This document shows, piece after piece, positions 28,852-36,607 of a DNA stretch of 62,342 nt (the first letter of the stretch is position 1; every line of letters starts with the position of its first letter). Source of the stretch: Thiomicrorhabdus sp034722175 (GTDB lineage: Bacteria > Pseudomonadota > Gammaproteobacteria > Thiomicrospirales > Thiomicrospiraceae). Under the pieces are notes generated by a model, which was not told the DNA's origin, ran no database searches, and saw only the letters and a program-made list of their open reading frames with translations. A program made the translations under genes and the position numbers. Location of the stretch: positions 1 through 62,342 of the forward strand of contig JAYENR010000089.1 of assembly GCA_034722175.1 (NCBI GenBank), given 5' to 3'.

Positions 28852-29913
28852 TTAATTTATATCCGTTTGTGGTAAATCTAACTCATCAACCACTTTGTTA
28901 CGACCGGTTTTCTTCGCTTGATAGAGTGCTTTGTCAGCACGTGCAATAAAGCTATCGCTGTCTTCGGTCTCACCGTGATAATGAGCGATACCAAATGAAG
29001 CTGTGATGGTGGTTAAGGGTTCATTGGAATTTTTACGTTTCAAGGTTGCAGAGGCGATGTCTATACGAATCTGTTCGGCACGTTGTTTGGCTTTTTCTAA
29101 AGTGGTGTTTGCCATTAAAATTGCAAATTCTTCTCCACCATAACGACAGATCGTTTCATTTTCTCCCTGCTTTTTCTTCATAATATTGGCGTAATAACGT
29201 AATACACTGTCACCGACTAGATGGCCATAAGTATCGTTGAATTTTTTGAAAAAATCGATGTCACTCAAAATTAAGCATAGGGTGTTAGGTGTATCCGTTT
29301 CATCCGTAGCTAAGATTTGTTCCTGTATTGCATTGTTAAAAGCTTTACGGTTGCCGACTTCAGTGAGTTCATCTGTAAGGGCTTCGTTTTGCGCTTCAAT
29401 GAGCTGATCACGTAAACGGCGCACCTCATCTGAGCTCTCCATCATCTCTTGTTGGAAAGCTTTACTGCTCTCATTCATTGACTGGGCAGTTGAAACCATC
29501 GTATGTGAGATACGCTTGATCTCATCGGAGTTGAGATCAGGGTCGGCAAGAGAAACGGCGCATTCATCCAGTTTTTGAGTATGATCTTCCAGTTTGTCGC
29601 TCCATGCATTCATCTTTTTAACCATCATGCCCACTAAGCGGCGGAATGCACGGTCAAATTCTGAGGAGTCTTCAGTGTCCTCTAATAAAAACTGTTCATA
29701 TAAGCGTTTTCCCACACGATCACTGTAACCATAAGGATCGTTAAGGATTGAATCCATCTCTTTTCGAAAAGGAGGGTTATCGCCTTTTAGATAGTTGTAC
29801 CAAACAAAGTAGTTGAGCGGGGTAGGGTTGATTTCCTGTTCTTGAAACGAGTCGACAACCCGTTCAAAAATGCGATTGGCTTTTTCTGGCGTATCATGGG
29901 TGTTTTTAAACAT
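28852..29913 (-). CDS. Soluble GGDEF-domain diguanylate cyclase
   Basis: 353 residues without membrane segments. The N-terminal half (about 1-180) is helical with repeated acidic/Gln coiled-coil segments; the C-terminal GGDEF domain (about 185-345) has RYGGEEFAIL as the active site (the GGEEF form), so it should make c-di-GMP. No PAS, GAF or REC sensor is visible. It is divergent from ubiK with a 220-bp gap. Confidence 0.88.
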   Translation of the reverse strand: MFKNTHDTPEKANRIFERVVDSFQEQEINPTPLNYFVWYNYLKGDNPPFRKEMDSILNDPYGYSDRVGKRLYEQFLLEDTEDSSEFDRAFRRLVGMMVKKMNAWSDKLEDHTQKLDECAVSLADPDLNSDEIKRISHTMVSTAQSMNESSKAFQQEMMESSDEVRRLRDQLIEAQNEALTDELTEVGNRKAFNNAIQEQILATDETDTPNTLCLILSDIDFFKKFNDTYGHLVGDSVLRYYANIMKKKQGENETICRYGGEEFAILMANTTLEKAKQRAEQIRIDIASATLKRKNSNEPLTTITASFGIAHYHGETEDSDSFIARADKALYQAKKTGRNKVVDELDLPQTDIN

Positions 29914-30135
29914 GCCCTAATTCCTACTTAAACTTTGAAGTCTGCTAGATGAGTGAAATTTATTTGATTTATTCTATCACTAAAAATTACAGTAACCCAG
30001 ATCAAAATAGGGGTATAAATAAGATATTGTTGGCTAGACTAAATATACTGAGTACTTCTGATTAAAACTTATAATTTAGTTACAATTATAAATTCAATAT
30101 AAGCTTTCTTATGCATAGACAATAAAGGTTAAATA

Positions 30136-30378
30136 ATGATCGATCCAAAACAAATTGAGGATGCCGTTCTTAAGATTTCACAAACCATTCCTAATGGTTT
30201 TGGCGAAGTACCAGAAGGGCTTAAGTCTCAAATTAAATCTATTTTAACGGCGAGTTTAGACAAAATGGATATTGTGACTCGTGATGAGTTTGATGTGCAA
30301 AAGGCTGTTTTAACAAAAACACGTGCCAAAGTGGATGCATTGGAAAAAAAGGTCGCCGAATTGGAATCGACTAAGTAA
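30136..30378 (+). CDS. ubiK: UbiK/YqiC-family ubiquinone biosynthesis accessory factor
   Basis: 80 residues. A BMFP-type small protein: amphipathic N-terminal helix (IDPKQIEDAV...), and a C-terminal coiled coil VDALEKKVAELE. UbiK supports aerobic ubiquinone synthesis via the UbiJ-UbiK complex. It lies directly upstream of comM as in other gammaproteobacteria. Confidence 0.88.
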   Translation: MIDPKQIEDAVLKISQTIPNGFGEVPEGLKSQIKSILTASLDKMDIVTRDEFDVQKAVLTKTRAKVDALEKKVAELESTK

Positions 30379-30409
30379 TGATTTTTTTTGAGTTGGGTAG
30401 GGTTTAAGT

Positions 30410-31948
30410 ATGCTAGCGTCTGTTCTAACAAGAGCGAGTGTGGGCTTAAATGCTCCTCTTGTAACGGTTGAAGTTCACGCAAGTAATGGTTTGCCCACTC
30501 TGTCGATTGTAGGGCTGCCCGAAGCATCGGTAAGAGAGAGTAAAGAACGCGTTCGCAGTGCTTTGATTAGCAGTGGGTTTCAGTTGCCTCCAAAACGCAT
30601 TACGGTTAATTTAGCCCCTGCGGATCTGCCAAAGTCAGGCGGCCGCTATGATTTAGCGATCGCCATTGGAATTTTGGTTGCAACTGAACAGCTCAGTATT
30701 GAAAACCTAGCGCATTATGAATTCTATGGTGAGTTGGGTTTAACAGGAGAGTTACGTTCTGTTCCTGGTGTGTTATCAGCTTTAGTGAATGCAGAGCAAA
30801 GTCATCATACGGCAATTATTCCGACCGTGAACTCTTCAGAAGCACAGGTGTTGTTATCTAATCATCCAACTGAAAGTAGTACAACTGCCGTTTTAGTCGC
30901 CCCTAGTTTGTTAGAAGTTTGTGGATTTTTATTAAATAGAGTTCAGCTGGAATCGATTCAAATTGACCAAGCGGAGCCATTTAGTTATGCCAATGATTTA
31001 GCTGACATTAGTGGTCAGTTACAAGCCAAACGAGTGTTGGAGCTTTCTGCCTCGGGTGGCCACTCTTTATTAATGGTTGGCCCGCCGGGTTCTGGTAAAA
31101 GTATGTTGGCTTCCCGTTTAGTGACTTTATTACCCGAATTAAATCAGACGCAGGCGTTGGAGTTGGCGAGTATTTATTCGGTGGCAGGCAAGGCGGTTGA
31201 TGTAGCCACAATTAAACAAATCAAATTAGTTAGTCCTCATCATTCAGCATCAACTGCATCGATGGTTGGTGGGGGTTCTGTTCCTAAACCCGGTGCGATC
31301 ACTTTGGCGCATAATGGGGTGTTGTTTTTGGATGAGCTTCCTGAGTTCACACGACCAGTTTTAGAGGCGTTAAGAGAGCCTTTAGAAACACACCAAGTTG
31401 AAGTGACACGAGTACAGCAACAAGTGACCTTTCCTGCTAAGTTTTTACTGGTTTCTGCGATGAACCCGTCTCCATCCGGTTATTTCCCAGACGATCCTTT
31501 TGGGCGCTGTAGTGACACGCCTGATCAGATTGCACGATACCAACGAAAAATTTCGGGGCCTTTGCTTGACCGGATTGATTTACATCTAGAAGTACCTCCT
31601 GTTGATATTGACTCTTTACAGAAGACGAGAGATCCATTGGCTGAAAATAGCGAAACCGTTAGAGCACGTGTTGTTCAAATTCGTAATCGACAAATGAGTC
31701 GTCAAGGGTGTTTAAATTCAGAGCTTAGTCCGTCACAGATTGCGGAACTGATTCAATTGGATGAAATAAGTCAGGCTTTGTTAAAAAATGCAGTTGACAA
31801 AATGGGAATTTCTGCAAGAAGTTATCACCGAATTCTTCGTATCGCTAGAACCTTAGCTGATATGGAAAATAGTCCTAGCGTTGAGTCTAGTCACATTGCG
31901 GAAGCTTTGGGTTATCGTTCTCTTGATCGTAAGTTTGGAAATCACTAA
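30410..31948 (+). CDS. comM: ComM / YifB family Mg-chelatase-like AAA+ helicase
   Basis: 512 residues: N-terminal lon-like substrate domain (about 1-180, beginning MLASVLTRASVGLNAP with ALISSGFQLPPKRITVNLAPAD), Mg-chelatase AAA+ core (Walker A GPPGSGKS near 223; Walker B LFLDELPEF near 305; GVEMA-like ESSHI end). ComM is a branch-migration helicase that helps integrate transforming DNA in Vibrio cholerae and others. It overlaps the next gene by one base, and follows ubiK. Second transformation gene in the window. Confidence 0.94.
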   Translation: MLASVLTRASVGLNAPLVTVEVHASNGLPTLSIVGLPEASVRESKERVRSALISSGFQLPPKRITVNLAPADLPKSGGRYDLAIAIGILVATEQLSIENLAHYEFYGELGLTGELRSVPGVLSALVNAEQSHHTAIIPTVNSSEAQVLLSNHPTESSTTAVLVAPSLLEVCGFLLNRVQLESIQIDQAEPFSYANDLADISGQLQAKRVLELSASGGHSLLMVGPPGSGKSMLASRLVTLLPELNQTQALELASIYSVAGKAVDVATIKQIKLVSPHHSASTASMVGGGSVPKPGAITLAHNGVLFLDELPEFTRPVLEALREPLETHQVEVTRVQQQVTFPAKFLLVSAMNPSPSGYFPDDPFGRCSDTPDQIARYQRKISGPLLDRIDLHLEVPPVDIDSLQKTRDPLAENSETVRARVVQIRNRQMSRQGCLNSELSPSQIAELIQLDEISQALLKNAVDKMGISARSYHRILRIARTLADMENSPSVESSHIAEALGYRSLDRKFGNH

Positions 31949-32640
31949 TGGATTATTCAATTTTATTAACCTCTTTAGTGGTTGGATTGTTAGGCGGTAT
32001 TCATTGTTTGGGCATGTGTGGAGGTGTCGTCGGGGCTTTGACGTTTGGAGTCGACGTTAAGATCCAACGTAGCCGCTTTAGAATGATGCTATTTCAACTA
32101 GCCTACAATATTGGGCGAATTGGTAGTTATGTCATAATCGGAGCCGCTTTCGGTTATTTAGGCATGGCTCTGGGTTCGTTGGCAACTTTTTTACCTGCAC
32201 AACAGTTACTACAAGTGATTGCAGGCCTGTTTATGATCGCATTGGGGCTGTATTTAGCCGGCTGGTGGTATGGCATTGTTGTGATAGAAAAGGCGGGGCA
32301 GGGTTTATGGAAACGTGTTCAGCCGTATGCCAATAAGTTAACTCCTATTAAGTATTTACCTCAGGCTTGGTTGTATGGACTGGTTTGGGGTTGGCTGCCT
32401 TGTGGATTGGTTTACAGTATGTTGATTATGGCAATGAGTGCAGGAGGGGCTTTAGAAGGTGCAATGGTGATGCTGGCATTTGGTTTAGGAACTTTACCGA
32501 ATTTATTACTGATGGGAGTGTTTGCATTTTACTTTACCCGTATTGCACGAAAGGAGTGGGTTCGAAAGTTAGCAGGCCTGGGTGTTATAGGAATGGGAGC
32601 GTGGCAGCTCTATTTAGCGTGGGCTATTGAAGTTGCCTAG
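31948..32640 (+). CDS. TauE/SafE-type (DsbD_2-like) membrane protein with GIHCLGMCGG motif
   Basis: 230 residues with six to seven membrane helices. The first helix ends in the conserved HCLGMCGG motif (about 21-28), and a second conserved patch WGWLPCGLVYS lies near 148-158. Family members of this size are linked to copper handling or cytochrome oxidase maturation (often near cco genes), but no such genes flank it here. The start overlaps the comM stop by one base (TAATG), so it is translationally coupled. Two CAGGCCTG copies (32222, 32573) encode AGL within helices. Confidence 0.8.
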   Translation: MDYSILLTSLVVGLLGGIHCLGMCGGVVGALTFGVDVKIQRSRFRMMLFQLAYNIGRIGSYVIIGAAFGYLGMALGSLATFLPAQQLLQVIAGLFMIALGLYLAGWWYGIVVIEKAGQGLWKRVQPYANKLTPIKYLPQAWLYGLVWGWLPCGLVYSMLIMAMSAGGALEGAMVMLAFGLGTLPNLLLMGVFAFYFTRIARKEWVRKLAGLGVIGMGAWQLYLAWAIEVA

Positions 32641-32689
32641 ATTTTGTTATTTTTCAAGTATGGTTAATTATATTTGAGAATATTTAGGT

Positions 32690-32732
32690 AATAAAAAAGC
32701 CCTTAATAACCTTTTATTAAGGGCTTTCTTAT
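32690..32732. terminator. Bidirectional terminator between convergent genes
   Basis: Stem AAAGCCCTTAATAA (left) and TTATTAAGGGCTTT (right) flanked by A-rich and T-rich tracts. It separates the plus-strand TauE-like gene from the minus-strand TolC-like gene and works in both directions. Confidence 0.9.
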
Positions 32733-32754
32733 TAGATTGATTGGGTATGTCTAC

Positions 32755-34065
32755 TTAATCATTCATTACTGCCTGAATAGGATCAAGTTGAATGTTCATG
32801 GTTTGTAACAAGGTTCCCATGCCATTCATGATTCTATATTGAGCAATGCGGTACTCATTTTCACTTTCAGCCATAGTACGTTGAGCGTTAATGTATTCAT
32901 CTTCCGTGTTCAATAAATCTAATAAAGAACGACGACCTAGGCTGAACTGCTGACGATACCCTGTAAGTGTATCTAGAGTCAGTTTCATATGTTCTTCAAC
33001 GTACTGTTTTTGTTGTCCAACATATTGGTAGGCATTCCAAGCGTAACGGATGTTTTCCAGTGTCTGTCTGCGACTGTTGTTACGAATTTCAGCCGCTTGG
33101 TGGAGGGCGCTTGCAGTACGACTTCTTTCTGCTTTATCTTTCCCACCATTATATAGGTTATAACGCATACGAATCATCGCTTGGAAATCTTCGTTTTTGC
33201 CTTCAACACCGGCCAGGTTGTCGTCCCAAGTTTTTAAGACTTCTAAGTCAATACGAGGATAGAAGGTTCTTGAAGAGGCATCATACTGAGATTGTGCTTC
33301 AGCGATGTCGGCATTAGCTGATCGTAAGGTAGGGTGTTCAATCAATGCGATGTTGATCGCTTCTTCTACCGTTTTAGGAATGTCTAATGCTTGTGTCGGT
33401 TCAACTAGTGCACTATCAGGTTGACGCCCTAAAACACGTTGAAAACGGCTTAAGGTGTCTTGATAGTTGTTATTAGCAGCGCTTAAGTTTGATTGTGCTA
33501 AAGCAAAACGTGCTTTTGCTTGGTCAACCTCAACCTGATTGCCAATACCTGCATCAAAACGCTGGGTAATTTGGTCTAGAATTTTGGAGTGAGTCTCAAC
33601 GTTTTCTTCCGCTAAACCTAATAGCTTTTGTTGTGTTAAAAGGTTTAAATAAGCTTCAGTCATGTCTAAAGCAATTTGATTAGCGGTGGCTTCGGTAGCA
33701 TATGCTGATGCTTCCATTCGGTGCTGTTGACGATCGATTTCGTTTTCTGTACCAAACCCTTCAAATAGATTTTCAGTAATACGGATTGCGGTCTCTTTAC
33801 GAGTTAAACCATCACCTGTGTTATCAACTTCTTCATAACCAATTCCCGCTGTAATATCAATAGTTGGATACCAGCTGCCTTCCGCACCGGTTAAATCTGC
33901 TCGAATGGAATGAAGTTCTTTTAACTGGCTTCTGAATTCTGGATTATGTAATACAGCATCTTCTACCGTTTGGTTGAGTTCAATAGCAGAAGCACTTTGG
34001 TAGGCTAAAGCAAGCGGTAGAGCCAGTGCACTCATTTTGAATAAGCGAGCGAGTGAGATGTTCAT
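32755..34065 (-). CDS. TolC-family outer-membrane channel protein of a type I secretion system
   Basis: 436 residues with a signal peptide (MSALALPLALAYQSASA cleaved before IELNQ). Two repeats of long helical stretches with conserved LGRQP and LDLLNTEDEYINAQ are typical of TolC/LapE. It is predicted to form the outer-membrane exit duct for the ABC/HlyD pair encoded 35260-38797. It follows the LuxR-type regulator gene by 72 bp. Confidence 0.9.
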   Translation of the reverse strand: MNISLARLFKMSALALPLALAYQSASAIELNQTVEDAVLHNPEFRSQLKELHSIRADLTGAEGSWYPTIDITAGIGYEEVDNTGDGLTRKETAIRITENLFEGFGTENEIDRQQHRMEASAYATEATANQIALDMTEAYLNLLTQQKLLGLAEENVETHSKILDQITQRFDAGIGNQVEVDQAKARFALAQSNLSAANNNYQDTLSRFQRVLGRQPDSALVEPTQALDIPKTVEEAINIALIEHPTLRSANADIAEAQSQYDASSRTFYPRIDLEVLKTWDDNLAGVEGKNEDFQAMIRMRYNLYNGGKDKAERSRTASALHQAAEIRNNSRRQTLENIRYAWNAYQYVGQQKQYVEEHMKLTLDTLTGYRQQFSLGRRSLLDLLNTEDEYINAQRTMAESENEYRIAQYRIMNGMGTLLQTMNIQLDPIQAVMND

Positions 34066-34137
34066 ATCGTGCCCCTAAGCAAGTTATAGATTTTATAATC
34101 TTTAATTGGTACGTAATTATTCGTTATTATATTGTTT

Positions 34138-34737
34138 TTATTGCCAGTTTTGAATTTTTATGGCAAGACTTAAGCGGTCTTTAACTTCAAGTTTTTGAAA
34201 GATATTGTGTAGATGTGCTTTAACGGTTCTTTCGGTTACAAATATATTTTCAGCGATTTGTTTATTATTTTGCCCTTCTAGAACAGATTCACAAACCTGA
34301 ATTTCACGTTCGGTAAGGTCATCTTTCCAACCATTATTTTTTTCTGGTTTGGAATTGATCGCTTGAATCATGGCTTGCATGACGTTTTGGCCTAGCCAGA
34401 CATTTCCACCATTAACGGTTTCGATTGCTTGTTGGATAACCGCTTTAGCGGCATAGGTATTTAAAAAACCTTTAATGCCTATTTTAAACAAGCGGATTGA
34501 GTCATCAACACTCGGCTCGTTGCTAAATACGACCGTATTAAATCCTTTTGACACTAAGCTAGACACTTGATCGTCACTGATATCTGAAGTTTTATGCAGT
34601 AATAACAAACTATTGTCATTTATACCTTGTTGTTCAAGTTCGTCTATATTGTAGACAATGATAGGTTTTTCTTGAAGTACGTGTAACCACGTTTCAAGGA
34701 CGTTTGGATCTTGAACATAACAATATGTTTTCGTCAT
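34138..34737 (-). CDS. LuxR-type regulator with atypical (CsgD-like) receiver domain
   Basis: 199 residues. The N-terminal 120 are receiver-like but lack an obvious phosphoacceptor: the beta-3 strand reads LLLLHKTS where an Asp would be, and DD at beta-1 is missing. The C-terminal part (about 135-199) is a LuxR HTH (LTEREIQVCE, NKQIAENIFVTERTVKAHLHNIF). CsgD-type proteins of biofilm control have the same architecture. Placed between the exporter and TolC genes of the Lap-type locus, it probably regulates them or the adhesin; this is inference. Confidence 0.8.
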   Translation of the reverse strand: MTKTYCYVQDPNVLETWLHVLQEKPIIVYNIDELEQQGINDNSLLLLHKTSDISDDQVSSLVSKGFNTVVFSNEPSVDDSIRLFKIGIKGFLNTYAAKAVIQQAIETVNGGNVWLGQNVMQAMIQAINSKPEKNNGWKDDLTEREIQVCESVLEGQNNKQIAENIFVTERTVKAHLHNIFQKLEVKDRLSLAIKIQNWQ

Positions 34738-35259
34738 TCTGAATTAATCTAATTAAGTATCTTAAGAGTTAAAATTGTTGATAACGTTTGGTTCAACTGA
34801 ATACTGAAACGATTTAATTTTATTATTATTGCTTAGTATGTCACAAAAACTATATATGTAAACTAGGTTTTTCTAAAGTGTTCTATTAACCTAGCTTTTA
34901 CATGAAAACATTATAGTTCGTTTTTATAGATTATCTTTGATAGATGCCTTGCTTGGATATAGATACTGTTAATGTATTGATAAGTTTTATTGAGTTTTGT
35001 GGCGCTGTTATATCAAGCTTGGTCTTTATTATTGAGCTAGGGTAGCCTTTGTAAGGAATTGGATTTTTAGAGTGAAAATGCTAGAAAGGGGATAAGCTGG
35101 GTTAACTGGCTCTATAGCCGCTCTTGGTTGGTTAATGTTAAAGGAGGGTGCTGAAAATTGACACCTATAAACAACTACCGGATTGTCGTTACTATAGTTT
35201 TTAAAAGATCGGCAGTGCCGACAGTAAAATCAGATTGGCCTAACCAAAGTAATGGTACT
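34738..35259. other. 522-bp intergenic region in the Lap-type locus
   Basis: No protein-coding gene found on either strand. A hairpin CTAGGTT...AACCTAG lies at 34863-34895. The region supplies the promoter of the regulator gene (minus strand) and the 3' end of the exporter operon. Its length is unusual for this compact window, but I see no tRNA fold or adhesin remnant. Confidence 0.5.
35200..35222 (-). terminator. Probable terminator of the exporter operon
   Basis: On the minus strand after the adaptor gene, GTCGGCA pairs with TGCCGAT and is followed by CTTTT. Short loop and short stem, so moderate strength. Confidence 0.5.
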
Positions 35260-36603
35260 CTAAGACTCTCTTAAAGCCAGATCTTTAGCACGAATAATGG
35301 GTTTGATGATGTATTCAAGAACGGTGTGTTTACCAACAATAATGTCTACACTTGCGGTCATGCCTGGTAGTAAATACAGCGGATCTTTTTCAGTTCCTAA
35401 GAAGTTCTTATCTGTTTTGATTCGAGCAATATAGTAACTGTTGCCCTCTTCGTCGGTAATCGTATCCGCTGAGATACGGGTAACGGTACCGTCAAGACCA
35501 CCATAAATTGCAAAATCATACGCAGTAAATTTTAATTTGGCTTTTAAACCAGGGTAAATAAAGCCAATATCCGCTGGTAGAATTTTAGTTTCTAGTACCA
35601 AGGAATCATCTTCTGGAACAATCTCAACAATATCACTACCTGGCTGCACCACTCCACCAATGGTGTTCACTAATAGTTGTTTGATGGTTCCGTTAACCGG
35701 TGACATTACCTCAGTACGCTTGACACGATCCTTTAATGCCGTGCTGGATTGTTCAATCTGGCTGATCTCTGCTAGGGTTTCATTCAACTCTTCATGAGCC
35801 TTATTCATGAACTCTTCATGAGCTTGAGTTAATTTACTTTCAGATTCAGCAATAATGGAATGTAATTTAGGGATATTGTTTTGAGTGGTTTTTAATTTAG
35901 TTAAGGCATCGTTTTCCTGGCGTTGAATTTTCAATAGGTCAACTTCAGAAGCAATACCTTGGCGCACTAACGGTTTCATCATATTAATTTCTTGGGTCAG
36001 AAGTTTATGTGAACATGTTAATTGTGTTTGTTGTGAGTAGGCCTCTTGGAGTTCAAGTTTATGTTGTTGAACTTGTGCCTCTAAAATTGAGGTTTGGGTT
36101 TTTAGTTGTTTTTGACGGGCATCATATAAATTTCTTTCACGGTCGTAGAGTGCAGTAATGATGCTAGATTCGTACTCGCCTTTTAGTGTCAGAGGTTTAT
36201 CAAAGGCTTCTGCGGTTAGGCGTTGAGCTTTAGCTCTTAATTGAGAGGCACGCATTTGGCTTTCACCGTAAGAGCTGGCAAATTGAGTATTGTCTAATTT
36301 TAAAAGAATATCCCCTTTTTTAACTTTATCGCCAGACTGAAAGTAGAGTTCTTCAATGATTCCACCTTCTAGGTTTTGGATGACTTGAATTTGTGAAGGT
36401 GGCACCACCTTGCCATCACCACGCACGATTTTATCGAGTTCAGCAAAGCTTGCCCAAACGACCAACCAGATGACAACTAATAAGATACTCCAGACAAGCA
36501 GTTGAGAGCGTACAGTAGGTTTTTCTAGGCTCGCTTGGCTCAGACTTGACATAAAAACATAGTCTGCTTCAGATACTTTGATGTTATTTTGTTTCTGACT
36601 CAT
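35260..36603 (-). CDS. HlyD/LapC-like periplasmic adaptor of type I secretion
   Basis: 447 residues: short cytoplasmic N-terminus, one membrane helix (about 35-55; LLVWSILLVVIWLVVWASF), lipoyl-like half (PPSQIQVIQNLEGGIIEELY), long coiled coil (about 110-290), second lipoyl half (RTEVMSPVNGTIKQL) and C-terminal beta domain. It would bridge the inner-membrane ABC exporter to the TolC-like channel. It follows the ABC gene after 4 bp, clearly one operon. Confidence 0.93.
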   Translation of the reverse strand: MSQKQNNIKVSEADYVFMSSLSQASLEKPTVRSQLLVWSILLVVIWLVVWASFAELDKIVRGDGKVVPPSQIQVIQNLEGGIIEELYFQSGDKVKKGDILLKLDNTQFASSYGESQMRASQLRAKAQRLTAEAFDKPLTLKGEYESSIITALYDRERNLYDARQKQLKTQTSILEAQVQQHKLELQEAYSQQTQLTCSHKLLTQEINMMKPLVRQGIASEVDLLKIQRQENDALTKLKTTQNNIPKLHSIIAESESKLTQAHEEFMNKAHEELNETLAEISQIEQSSTALKDRVKRTEVMSPVNGTIKQLLVNTIGGVVQPGSDIVEIVPEDDSLVLETKILPADIGFIYPGLKAKLKFTAYDFAIYGGLDGTVTRISADTITDEEGNSYYIARIKTDKNFLGTEKDPLYLLPGMTASVDIIVGKHTVLEYIIKPIIRAKDLALRES

Positions 36604-36607
36604 TTGA

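Noticed and set aside
35041..35259. AAGGAGGGTG block at 35140-35149 as a ribosome site for a small gene
   Set aside because: No reading frame of meaningful length follows it in either direction, so I treat it as chance.
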